From contig CAZNLR010000011.1 in the NCBI GenBank assembly GCA_964574215.1, forward strand, positions 1 to 64,000: a DNA stretch of 64,000 nt, in the 5' to 3' direction. Source of the DNA: GCA-2725625 sp964574215. Lineage in GTDB: Bacteria; Pseudomonadota; Alphaproteobacteria; Rhodospirillales; UBA2165. Shown here piece by piece: positions 50,173 through 57,506 of the stretch; the first letter of the stretch is position 1; every line of letters begins with the position of its first letter. A program made the translations under genes and the position numbers. The notes beneath the pieces are model-generated. The model did not search any database, was not told where the DNA came from, and worked only from the letters and a program-made list of their open reading frames with translations.

Positions 50173-51098
50173 TAGCTTTCTCCTCCACTGTGTTTTTTTG
50201 CATCATCCAACATTGCAAACATCTTGTCGCCAAAAATTTCGCGGGCATCGTCATGCTGCGGTTTGACGGCCCGAACAAACTCCTGATGTTCTTCCGGGTT
50301 TAGCTCAATAATCTCGCCTTTTTCTTCTTCAATTTCTTTGCGGGCGTCGACGGCTTCCCGCTCCGCCAGGCCCCTTTGAAAGTCGATAGCGTCTTTGGCC
50401 GCTCGTTTCATTTCCTCTCTAAGTTCCTCGGGCCAGCCGTCCACCTGATCCCGGTTGGCGAATATGGGGCGGGAAATGTAAAAATGACCGGTTAGGGTGT
50501 GGTGGTGGTGGTATTTGTGAACACCGTAAGTCACCGTATTGGCCAGGGGGTTCTCCTGAGCGTCCAAAGAGCCATTTACCACACCGTCGATGGCTTCGGT
50601 CAGATCCATTTTTAAGGGCACGGCGCCCAGCAGCTCGAAGGTGCGCGCCTGGACGTCGCTGGGCAACACTCGGATTTTCATGCCCGCCAGGTCGTCGGGA
50701 GTCCGTACCGGGTGCAGCTTGTTGGAAACATGCCGGAAACCGTTTTCGAAGAACCCGAATATGCGGTAATTGAATTCATCCTCAATCTGGTCGGCAAGAT
50801 AGTCTCCCAGTGCGCCATCAATGGCGGTTCGCGCATGCCGGTTGTCGGTCATAATAAACGGCAGATCGACAAACCCCAGCGACGGCACCCGGTCGGTGAG
50901 ATAGCTGGATGATTGATAGCCCAAAGTCAGCAGGCCTTGTTCCACCAGCCACAATATGTCCTCTCCCTTGTAGCCCAAATCCATGATGTTCCAGACATAT
51001 TTAACATCGACGCCGTCGCCGAATTTTTCCTCCAGCCGGTCGCCGATAAATTTCAGGGCGCGGCTGAACGATGTCGTCGGCGGCCCATAGCCGCCCAA
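50172..51098 (-). CDS. TRAP-type (DctP) solute-binding protein without signal peptide
   Basis: The protein of about 308 residues has DctP-family blocks: GYGPPTTSFSRALKFIGDRL, LGFVDLPFIMTDNRHA, LAGMKIRVLPSDVQARTFEL (carboxylate-binding Arg) and LTEAIDGVVNGSLDAQENPL. No signal peptide is present. The first usable start is TTG 51098, with no ribosome-binding site; the frame remains open further upstream to a TAG but contains no ATG or GTG there. It has no permease gene nearby. It could be a cytoplasmic ligand-binding protein, or a 5'-truncated gene. Confidence 0.75.
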   Translation of the reverse strand: MGGYGPPTTSFSRALKFIGDRLEEKFGDGVDVKYVWNIMDLGYKGEDILWLVEQGLLTLGYQSSSYLTDRVPSLGFVDLPFIMTDNRHARTAIDGALGDYLADQIEDEFNYRIFGFFENGFRHVSNKLHPVRTPDDLAGMKIRVLPSDVQARTFELLGAVPLKMDLTEAIDGVVNGSLDAQENPLANTVTYGVHKYHHHHTLTGHFYISRPIFANRDQVDGWPEELREEMKRAAKDAIDFQRGLAEREAVDARKEIEEEKGEIIELNPEEHQEFVRAVKPQHDDAREIFGDKMFAMLDDAKKHSGGES

Positions 51099-51271
51099 AC
51101 GAATTTGTATTGGTTTTTCTATATCTATTGTTCTCTTCCCGTCTTTAAATTTTTTTCTTCCGAGTGATGGCTATCACTGAGGAATAGGTTTCGATGACGT
51201 ATTTTATAATCAGATTTTCGGGGGCTGATAAGCCGAAATCGATGCTCGATACCAGGTAATCCGATTCCCCT

Positions 51272-51385
51272 CGAAAAGGCAAACCACCGGAAACGGTGGG
51301 ACGCAAAGCCACCGGCCTACGGTCCAAGGGGAGTTTCCCTAGCGGGAATTAAGGGACAAGGGCAGCGGGGCCACCGAAAGGAGAA
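51272..51385 (+). promoter_or_regulatory. Cyclic di-GMP-I (GEMM-I) riboswitch
   Basis: The conserved GEMM-I blocks appear in order: GGCAAACC (51279-51286), a hairpin with GAAA tetraloop (ACCGGAAACGGT), GGGACGCAAAGCC (51298-51310), ACCGGCCTA (51311-51319), a variable third-stem region, AGCGGGG (51364-51370) and CCACCGAAAGGAG. The element ends at the Flp pilin ribosome-binding site (AAAGGAG), so it could act on translation as well as transcription. It should bind the second messenger c-di-GMP and control pilin expression. Confidence 0.92.
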
Positions 51386-51390
51386 AGACC

Positions 51391-51564
51391 ATGTTGAATA
51401 AGTTTAAAAATTTAGTTCTCGAACTTAATAAAGATGATAACGGCGCCACCGCCATCGAATACGGCCTGATCGCCGCTTTGATCGCCGTGATTATTATCGG
51501 CGCCGTGGCCATCGTCGGCACCGATCTGTCGAATATGTTCACCACGATCTCCAATAGTATCTAA
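51391..51564 (+). CDS. flp: Flp/Fap-type type IVb pilin
   Basis: This 57-residue prepilin is too small to stand out among longer frames. It has a short leader ending DDNG, then ATAIEYGLIAALIAVIIIGA, the hydrophobic helix typical of Flp pilins; prepilin peptidase would cut after the Gly with Glu at +5. The ATG follows the AAAGGAG site of the c-di-GMP riboswitch. No tad/cpa assembly genes are in the window. A second pilin gene lies 107 bases downstream. Confidence 0.95.
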   Translation: MLNKFKNLVLELNKDDNGATAIEYGLIAALIAVIIIGAVAIVGTDLSNMFTTISNSI

Positions 51565-51576
51565 CAAATTACCCAG

Positions 51577-51599
51577 TGGGGGCGGTAAATCCGCCCCCA
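51577..51599 (+). terminator. Hairpin after the first Flp pilin
   Basis: TGGGGGCGG (51577-51585) and CCGCCCCCA (51591-51599) form a 9-bp GC stem with a TAAAT loop just after the pilin stop. There is no strong T-tract, so it may be a partial terminator or an mRNA stabiliser that sets pilin dosage. Confidence 0.55.
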
Positions 51600-51670
51600 G
51601 TTACCACTGCAACACCATCCAATTTCCTCCTTCATCACCTTTAATTTCTCCACTACAATAGGAAACCTAT

Positions 51671-51877
51671 TTGGGGAAAAGTCCGTTGATCAAGTTTTTA
51701 AACCTCAGAAATCTATTGGCCGGAGTCGCGCGCAATCGGGACGGCGCGACGGCCATTGAATACGGTTTGATCGCCGCCCTGATCTTTCTGGCCATCGTCG
51801 TTTCCGTTAATTTATTCGCCGACAGTATGGGCAACATGTTCAACACCATCGCCAACAACGTCGAACCGGCGCTCTAG
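51671..51877 (+). CDS. Flp/Fap-type type IVb pilin, second copy
   Basis: The protein is 63-68 residues depending on the start. Its core RNRDGATAIEYGLIAALIF shares the cleavage site and helix with the first pilin, but the N- and C-terminal parts differ. No ATG is available; TTG at 51671 or 51686 must be used, and TTG 51686 gives the more usual leader (LIKFLNLRNLL). It lacks its own obvious riboswitch and may be expressed by read-through. Confidence 0.88.
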   Translation: MGKSPLIKFLNLRNLLAGVARNRDGATAIEYGLIAALIFLAIVVSVNLFADSMGNMFNTIANNVEPAL

Positions 51878-51973
51878 CATTGTGCCGGAAATTTCCAACG
51901 GTAGCCGAAACGGTTTTCGTTTTCACGAACATTGAATTTGCAAAATCCTGAAGTCCCTGAAATAAGGACCGCC

Positions 51974-52345
51974 ATGTCTGACTACAGTTTTTACGCCGGA
52001 TATGTCCGCTATATCGTCGGCAAAACCGTTCCCGACAACGACGAAATTACCGCCATGATGGAGGAGTTGACCGCCATCGCCAACATCGTCGAGAACCGGG
52101 ATACCTTTGTTATCAGGGCGGACCGTCTCCGCATTGCCGGACGAGCGCTAGCCGGTGTGGCCGGTTTCCTGCAACAGCATATCCTGCCCGAAGCTTTAGC
52201 GGAGGAGAATGAATCCGGCGAGGCCGAAGTGCGCTGGGTGATCGATACCTCCATGCGGCTGGTCGCCGATCTGCTGTCCCATGCGGAGAATACCGAGGAC
52301 AGCGAGGACTACCAGGCGAAACTGCCCCCGCTGCCAACCGGTTAA
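51974..52345 (+). CDS. Small soluble helical protein of unknown function
   Basis: The 123-residue acidic protein (MSDYSFYAGYVRYIVGK) is predicted helical, with QQHILPEALAEENESGEAE and a C-terminal SHAENTEDSEDYQAK. No family is recognised. ATG 51974 has AATAAGGA upstream. It ends one base before the convergent molybdopterin oxidoreductase stop at 52346. Whether it belongs with the Flp genes or the oxidoreductase is unclear. Confidence 0.75.
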   Translation: MSDYSFYAGYVRYIVGKTVPDNDEITAMMEELTAIANIVENRDTFVIRADRLRIAGRALAGVAGFLQQHILPEALAEENESGEAEVRWVIDTSMRLVADLLSHAENTEDSEDYQAKLPPLPTG

Positions 52346-54601
52346 TTACTCGCCGTCAGACGCGACCGGATAAATCTTGCACAGCATGGTTTTCAAAGGC
52401 GCGCCGCCGAAGCCGGACTTGCCTTGATGGCCCATGGGGATCAATTGGTTGAGGTTGATATCCCAGATGCCGTTCAGATAGGGCGCTTTATTTTCCTTTT
52501 CCGGATACCACCAGCCGTGGGGCGCCATGGCCATTTTGCGGTGAACCACCGGCGTGACCTTGAGCTTGCGCTTGGCCTTGCCCCGGACACCTTCGATCCA
52601 GACCCAATCGCCCTCGCCGACGCCCAGTTCCTCGGCCGTTTCGGGGTGCAGCTCTACATAGGGTTCGTCATCGAACTGGCGAAGCCAGGGGACCTGCCGG
52701 TGTTCGCTGTGGAAAAAAGTAGGGGTGCGCCGCCCGGTGATCAGGATCAGCGGATAGTCCTTGTAGACCTCGGGCGTGCTGATGGGGCTTTCCACCGGCT
52801 CGTCGTGATAGGGCAGGGGGTCGAGGCCGTATTCCTCGAACCTTGTGCAGTAAAGTTCGATCTTGCCGGTGGGTGTGCGGAAGCCCGGCTCACCGTCGGG
52901 GCGCAACTGGCCTTTTTCATGCCGCCGGTAAGGCGCGCCACCGGAAATATGATCCTTGGGCGTCAACATGCCGTTGTTTTGCATCAATTCGTCGAAAGTG
53001 ACGCCGGCGGGCCGCAGGCGCTCAGTGAACAGATCGGTCAAGCTGTCCCACGGCACGGCCTGGGGGTTGAGCCGCTTGCCCATTTCGAAGGCGATATCCC
53101 AGCCCGACTTGGTGTCGCCGATCTCGACCGGACCGTCCATGCCGTTGAGGATAACGCCTGTGGTAAAAACCGACTTCTTTTCCGCCATGGTCTGGCCGGG
53201 CAGGACGATATCGGCGATGGCCGACGCCGTCGGCGTCATGAAATTATCCACCACCACGTTGAAGTCCATTTTTTTGACCGCTTCGTAGTGCCGCTTGGGA
53301 TCCTGGGCGGTGCCCGCCATGAAGTTGTTGGTATAGAGCCAGAGCCCCTTGATGGGGTATGGATCGCCCGTCTCCATCTGTTCCAGCACCGTGTCGGCCA
53401 AGGCCCAGGCGCGGAAGTTTTTCACCAGCGGGAACTTGTCGGCGCCGATGCGTTTCTTGTTGAGGTTGTTGACGAATTCCTCGCCGTACAGCTGGACCAC
53501 TTCCTCGGTGGAATAAGGATAGAGGGAAACGCCGTAGGGCGGGCGGCAGATGATGTTGCCGCCGGGAATGTCGGTGTTGCCGGTGATCGCCCAGAGGCAG
53601 TTGAGGGCGTGCATGGTGGCCGTCGCCTGGGCGTTGGAATCCAAGGGCTGGCCGAAGCGGATGGCGCCCGGATTGGCCTCTGCGTACATGCGGGCGGCCT
53701 TGACGATATCCTCGGTGGGAATCCAGGTGATCTCGGAAACCTTGGCGGGCGGGTATTCCTGCACCCGTTTTTTCAGCTCGTCGAAGCCGTGGGTCCATTT
53801 CTCGACGAATTCCGTATCGTAGAGGTTCTCGTTGATGATGACGTTGAGCATGCCCATGGCCAGAGCGCCGTCGGTGCCGGGCCGGATTTGCAGCCACAGC
53901 TCGGCCCGGGACGCCGCCCAAGAAAAGCGCGGATCAATAACAATCAGCTTGGTGCCCATCTTCATCATGTCGACGACGTAATGGCCCGAGAAATAGTGGT
54001 CGGTGCATTGGGAACCGCGGATGCCCCGGGCCCAATGGACCAGCACTTCGGGGTTGGTGTATTCGGGGTCGTCGTAGCGTTCGGGCGAGAACTGGGCGGC
54101 GTCGGGGAAGGTGATGTCGCCCGCCACCGTATGCATGCCGGCCAGGCGCGGCGTAAAGCAGGAAATGCCCGACAGGCCGAACAGGGTCCAGTTGGGGCTG
54201 CCGTAGGCATAAGCCATGAAGATCAGCGGCCCGCCGGCGTCGCGGCCGGTGCCCTGACCGAAGACCACGCTTTCGGCGCCGTATTCGTCGCGGATTTTGC
54301 GTAGTTCGTGCTCGCATTCGTCCAATGCCTCGTCCCAGGAGATGGGGGCCCATTCGCCGGAACCCCGCTCGCCCACGCGGCGCAAAGGCGTTTGCAGCCG
54401 GTCTTCGTGGTAGGCGTATTGGGTGAGGGCCAGGGCCCGGGGGCAGAGGCGGCCCTGGTGGAAAGGATGGTCCTCGTCGCCTTCCACCTTGATCAGTTTG
54501 CCGTCCTTGATGTGGAGGTCGACGCCGCAGCCGCCGTGACAGCCGGGTCCGCCCGACCAGGCGCCGGTTTTGACAATTTTCACGTCATCCATCTTGTTCA
54601 T
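52346..54601 (-). CDS. Molybdopterin-dependent oxidoreductase (DMSO reductase superfamily) with altered Fe-S motif
   Basis: The 751-residue protein has the large-subunit layout: N-terminal Fe-S region with C21, C25 and C53, SWDEALDECE, VVFGQGTGRDAGG, the Mo-ligand Cys candidate in GISCFTPRLAG, LIVIDPRFSWAA, and a C-terminal molybdopterin dinucleotide-binding domain (LITGRRTPTFFHSEHRQ, VGEGDWVWIEGVRGKAKRK). The usual C-x2-C-x3-C lacks its first Cys (Gly at 18). There is no Tat signal, so it is cytoplasmic. It forms an operon with the ferredoxin subunit 17 bases upstream. Substrate unknown. Confidence 0.9.
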   Translation of the reverse strand: MNKMDDVKIVKTGAWSGGPGCHGGCGVDLHIKDGKLIKVEGDEDHPFHQGRLCPRALALTQYAYHEDRLQTPLRRVGERGSGEWAPISWDEALDECEHELRKIRDEYGAESVVFGQGTGRDAGGPLIFMAYAYGSPNWTLFGLSGISCFTPRLAGMHTVAGDITFPDAAQFSPERYDDPEYTNPEVLVHWARGIRGSQCTDHYFSGHYVVDMMKMGTKLIVIDPRFSWAASRAELWLQIRPGTDGALAMGMLNVIINENLYDTEFVEKWTHGFDELKKRVQEYPPAKVSEITWIPTEDIVKAARMYAEANPGAIRFGQPLDSNAQATATMHALNCLWAITGNTDIPGGNIICRPPYGVSLYPYSTEEVVQLYGEEFVNNLNKKRIGADKFPLVKNFRAWALADTVLEQMETGDPYPIKGLWLYTNNFMAGTAQDPKRHYEAVKKMDFNVVVDNFMTPTASAIADIVLPGQTMAEKKSVFTTGVILNGMDGPVEIGDTKSGWDIAFEMGKRLNPQAVPWDSLTDLFTERLRPAGVTFDELMQNNGMLTPKDHISGGAPYRRHEKGQLRPDGEPGFRTPTGKIELYCTRFEEYGLDPLPYHDEPVESPISTPEVYKDYPLILITGRRTPTFFHSEHRQVPWLRQFDDEPYVELHPETAEELGVGEGDWVWIEGVRGKAKRKLKVTPVVHRKMAMAPHGWWYPEKENKAPYLNGIWDINLNQLIPMGHQGKSGFGGAPLKTMLCKIYPVASDGE

Positions 54602-54618
54602 TGCTTTATCCTCCCCCC

Positions 54619-54972
54619 TTATACGTGGCTTTTTTCAGGCACGAAGAGCACCGTCTTGGGCTGCTCTTCCATGCGGTGAGCCAATTCCGCCACGGTGCCG
54701 TAATACATGCAACGGGCCTGGCAGTGTTTGACGCAGGAGGGCTGCACCCCGTCGCGCGTCCGGTGGGCGCAGAGATTGCAGAGGTCGGTGGGGAAGGGCA
54801 GGTAGTCGATGGTCAACCCGTTCTTCTTTTCCAGCACGTGCTCGGTGATCTTGATGCCGAACTGCCCCGCCGGATAACCGTGCTCCTGCTGGCAGGCAAT
54901 CTCGCACGACCGGCAGCCGGTGCAATAGTGATAATCGATTAAGAGCCCGTTCCGTGATCCTTCCTGGGACAT
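54619..54972 (-). CDS. Short [4Fe-4S] ferredoxin subunit
   Basis: The 117-residue protein is a shortened DmsB-type electron-transfer subunit: CTGCRSCEIAC (17-27) gives one typical C-x2-C-x2-C-x3-C motif, and DLCNLCAHRTRDGVQPSCVK followed by HCQARC gives the remaining ligands of a second cluster. DmsB/PhsB relatives normally have four clusters and about 200 residues, so this one is half-sized. It is the first gene of the operon, behind the palindromic promoter at 55012-55040. Confidence 0.88.
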   Translation of the reverse strand: MSQEGSRNGLLIDYHYCTGCRSCEIACQQEHGYPAGQFGIKITEHVLEKKNGLTIDYLPFPTDLCNLCAHRTRDGVQPSCVKHCQARCMYYGTVAELAHRMEEQPKTVLFVPEKSHV

Positions 54973-55011
54973 CCTCCGCCTCCATAAATCCTGTCATTCA
55001 GTATGGAGGAC

Positions 55012-55040
55012 AAATTAGTTTCATATGAAACTATTGTCAA
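55012..55040 (-). promoter_or_regulatory. Sigma-70-type promoter with palindromic operator for the molybdo-operon
   Basis: On the minus strand TTGACA (55040-55035) and TAATTT (55017-55012) are spaced by 17 bases, a near-ideal sigma-70 promoter. The perfect 18-bp palindrome TAGTTTCATATGAAACTA (55016-55033) fills the spacer. A repressor bound here would block RNA polymerase. The site style resembles MarR-family operators; a MarR gene lies at 46064. Confidence 0.7.
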
Positions 55041-55101
55041 GATGGAAGTGTTTTTGATTGGGGGAATTTCGAGAAGGTCGTAGGGTTTGCTAGAATGGGA
55101 C

Positions 55102-55128
55102 GGGGACATGTACTTGCTACGTGTCCCT
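55102..55128. repeat. GGGGAC...GTCCC palindrome, left copy
   Basis: GGGACATGTA-CTTGC-TACGTGTCCC (55103-55127) is a 10-bp stem with one G-T wobble. The copy at 56604-56632 is its near-exact reverse complement, so the two form an inverted pair around the AT-rich gene 55295-56506. It looks like a REP-type extragenic palindrome. Confidence 0.7.
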
Positions 55129-55294
55129 GCCGTCACGGATAATTAGGAAAATTGAACATTTCACCAGACCTAGTAAATTTTAGATTCAATTTAGAAATAT
55201 GCAATTTTGAGTATTCATTTTTATTTGTATTAATAATATAAATTTCTAGTAATAATCTAATTATTGATTGTTTGATTTGTAGGGAGAAGTTTCG
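55129..55294. other. AT-rich non-coding upstream region
   Basis: Together with the preceding bases from 54973 this gap exceeds 300 bases. After the promoter and the left palindrome, the DNA turns strongly AT-rich and contains no open frame that I trust. It probably carries the promoter of the 55295 gene; TATTAATAATATAAAT (55225-55243) is a candidate -10 region without a clear -35. Confidence 0.5.
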
Positions 55295-56506
55295 GTGGCT
55301 AATCGTAATTCAATCAGCAATTTCCACGTTTCAATTATTAAAGGGCTGTTGAAATCAAAAAAATTTAGCAATCAAGAAATTGCTGGACTCATCAATCGCG
55401 ATAGGGGCTCTGCCTCTCTAGATATCAGCACCGGGAGAATCTCAAATATCAAAAACAACCAGATAAAAAAATACTCTAAGATTGATGCTGCTGATAAAAT
55501 ATCAACTGAAGAATTTTTGCAAAGAGCGAAGAAGAACGATTTACAGAAACGATCTAGTTTAATCGATGAGCGAATAGTTCGTGCGAGAGAGGCAATGATA
55601 CTCGCTGTTCAACTATTTAACAGTCCGACAATTCGCTTCAAGACAGAAGTATTTTCTGTTCTGGCAATAATTTCTTGGACTTACCTGCTTCACGAATATC
55701 TTTTCCGAAAAGGGGTTAAAATAGTTAACAAGAGTGGTAAGTCGCTATCGCTTAGTAAAATGTTGGCTCGAAAAGAGTGTCAATTATCCAGCGGAATCGT
55801 AAATAACCTAGAGGCAATCGTAGAAATTCGAAATAAAGTGGAACATCATTTAATCGGAAATTCTGATCACTTCTGGTTAGCAAAGTACCAAGCTTGTTGC
55901 CTAAATTTTGAAAAAACTATTGTATCAATGTTCGGGCAAGATTTTTCTCTCCAATCGGAACTTTCCTATGCTCTTCAATTTTCTAAACTGCATTTGGATC
56001 AATTAACTGAATCCCATGATCACGATGTACCTGATAATATAAAGGCCTTAAGTTCTAGCCTCGATGCCAATTTATCTGATTCCGAATTAGAAGATTTGGA
56101 GTACCAATTTAAGGTCAACTATACATTTACCAGCGCTTCAAAAAGTAAATCTCATTTCAAGTTTTTGAATGCTGGTGATAGTGATCTCTCAAACGAAGAA
56201 AAAATAGTTATTAAAAAAGTGCCGGCAGATCACGATTATCCTTTGAAAGCCAAGGAAATAGAAAAATTAGTTAGAGATAGAACTGGAAAAGATTTTAATA
56301 ACAAAGATTTTTGGAAGGCCTACCGGTTGTATAAAATTAGACCAAGGCAAGGAGCTAAACAGCCAGAGAACACCAACAAAGATTATTGTTTATATAGTAA
56401 GATCAATAATAACTATTCCTATTCGGAAGCTTACGTAGATTTTCTGGTGGAAAAAATATTGGATGCGAAAGAATTTGAGAAAATCCGATCTCTTCCAAAC
56501 CGTTAA
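55295..56506 (+). CDS. DUF3644/HEPN-like protein, AT-rich and probably acquired
   Basis: The 403-residue protein has an N-terminal HTH-like part (FSNQEIAGLINRDRGSASLD) and a central helical domain that resembles DUF3644: REAMILAVQLFNSPTIRFKT, FSVLAIISWTYLLHEYLF and VEIRNKVEHHLIG. The R-N-K-V-E-H stretch fits the Rx4H motif of HEPN nucleases. C-terminal basic region follows (KARPRQGAKQ-like). AT content is far above its neighbours and codon use (many AAA, ATT, TTA) differs, as in horizontally acquired defence genes. A GTG start follows AGGGAG. It is a single gene between mirror-image palindromes. Confidence 0.78.
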   Translation: MANRNSISNFHVSIIKGLLKSKKFSNQEIAGLINRDRGSASLDISTGRISNIKNNQIKKYSKIDAADKISTEEFLQRAKKNDLQKRSSLIDERIVRAREAMILAVQLFNSPTIRFKTEVFSVLAIISWTYLLHEYLFRKGVKIVNKSGKSLSLSKMLARKECQLSSGIVNNLEAIVEIRNKVEHHLIGNSDHFWLAKYQACCLNFEKTIVSMFGQDFSLQSELSYALQFSKLHLDQLTESHDHDVPDNIKALSSSLDANLSDSELEDLEYQFKVNYTFTSASKSKSHFKFLNAGDSDLSNEEKIVIKKVPADHDYPLKAKEIEKLVRDRTGKDFNNKDFWKAYRLYKIRPRQGAKQPENTNKDYCLYSKINNNYSYSEAYVDFLVEKILDAKEFEKIRSLPNR

Positions 56507-56603
56507 AAATTACACCAAATTTTTGAAATTTGATTTTTAATCCTCCACTGTTTGATATAACTCCAGCCTTTCAGACTTCAAGATTCCTACCCGTTGCACG
56601 AAC

Positions 56604-56632
56604 AGGGGACACGTAACGAGTACATGTCCCCA
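56604..56632. repeat. GGGGAC...GTCCCC palindrome, right copy
   Basis: GGGACACGTA-ACGAG-TACATGTCCC (56606-56630), extended by outer G and C, is the reverse complement of the left copy at 55102 apart from its loop. The pair marks the boundaries of the AT-rich segment. Confidence 0.7.
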
Positions 56633-56700
56633 TCCCAATCGGACGGACTCGGTGTGCTCTGCGTTCTCGGCGTTTAATTAAAAGGCTGAACCATCGTAAG

Positions 56701-56761
56701 CGGGGACACCTTTGGCGAACGTCGGAGGAGTGGAAAAGCGATTCCAAAAAAGGTGTCCCCG
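56701..56761. repeat. GTGTCCCCG palindrome with inner stem
   Basis: CGGGGACACCTTT (56701-56713) pairs perfectly with AAAGGTGTCCCCG (56749-56761), 13 bp, and an inner stem TGGAA/TTCCA (56731-56735, 56742-56746) sits in the loop. It shares the GGGGACA core with the copies at 55102 and 56604 and looks like a REP element mobilised by REP-associated transposases; no such transposase is in the window. Confidence 0.7.
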
Positions 56762-56783
56762 AATCAATTCTTCACCCCCCACA

Positions 56784-56827
56784 ATTAGAAACGGCTCCGT
56801 CGGTTGCCCGTCGAAGCCGCTCCTAAT
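56784..56827. repeat. Interrupted hairpin in intergenic DNA
   Basis: ATTAG (56784-56788) pairs with CTAAT (56823-56827) and CGGCT (56792-56796) with AGCCG (56815-56819), separated by symmetric 3-base internal bulges, with an 18-base loop rich in CG. It could be a small RNA fragment or a repeat element. Confidence 0.4.
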
Positions 56828-57089
56828 CAGAGTCCTTAAAACCCCGAGGGGTCCCCTGGATTTCTGATCAGACCCAGTCGCTTTCGTTTTCCTCGCGGTC
56901 CACTTCCGCTTCTGAATCTAGAATAATTTTAGGCACAGGTTGCTTGGCAAGACAATAGACATTCGATCCACACCCCTGTGGAACCTGGGGATAAGTGACC
57001 CGGTTATCTACCTAAGGACGCAACCCGAAAAAAGAGACAATCGGGAGACGAAATTCGGCATTCCGAAAAACAAATTCCCGATAATTCGG

Positions 57090-57506
57090 CTACTCCACAG
57101 GCTGATAAGCGATCTCATAGCCCGACGGAATTTCAAGCCAATTGAGGGCCAGGCGCAGTTCGCGGAAGGCCATGCGGTTTTGTCCCCTGGTCGTCCTGGT
57201 GACCAGCGCCCAGCTATGGACCTTGGCGTAGTCGGCCGGGGTGCCGACCACCCAGGCGAACTTCGATCCCTGCAACAGCAAGTGATGTTCGCCGTAGATT
57301 TCCTCGAAATCCTTCTTGAACCAGTCATAATCCAGATAGTCGGGCAGGTCGATTTTTTGGGTATCGCGCAAAAAACACATCCCTGGTTTGAACAGCGGCG
57401 ATTGCACGGCGTAATCGATGGCCGCCAATCCTTCGCCCTGCACGAAATCGAAATATTTGACGAAAACGCAGTTGACGTCGGGGTCGATGCAAATTTGGTA
57501 GGACAT
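57090..57506 (-). CDS. STAS/SpoIIAA-like small protein
   Basis: The 138-residue protein (MSYQICIDPDVNCVFVKYFD) has the alternating beta/alpha pattern of SpoIIAA-like STAS domains, with GMCFLRDTQKIDLPDYLDYD and FAWVVGTPADYAKVHSWALV. Membership is judged by pattern and is not certain. A similar fold may be encoded by the partial gene at 63612. It is isolated in a gene-poor stretch. Confidence 0.7.
   Translation of the reverse strand: MSYQICIDPDVNCVFVKYFDFVQGEGLAAIDYAVQSPLFKPGMCFLRDTQKIDLPDYLDYDWFKKDFEEIYGEHHLLLQGSKFAWVVGTPADYAKVHSWALVTRTTRGQNRMAFRELRLALNWLEIPSGYEIAYQPVE

Larger units (their letters stand above)
56633..57089. other. Gene-poor structured intergenic DNA
   Basis: No frame here looks like a real gene. 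It contains the palindrome at 56701-56761, the hairpin at 56784-56827 and CCCCGAGGGG within a GC-rich run near 56842-56851. A sequence close to a DnaA box in reverse orientation (TGGGGATAA, about 56987) is seen once, which is not enough to propose an origin. Confidence 0.5.

Noticed and set aside
52424..54304. 626-codon open frame on the plus strand
   Set aside because: It is the antisense shadow of the molybdopterin oxidoreductase in GC-rich DNA; its protein has low-complexity composition and no motif.
56507..57089. Possible replication origin or plasmid scar
   Set aside because: Only one imperfect DnaA-box-like site and no replication gene; palindromes are better explained as REP-type repeats.
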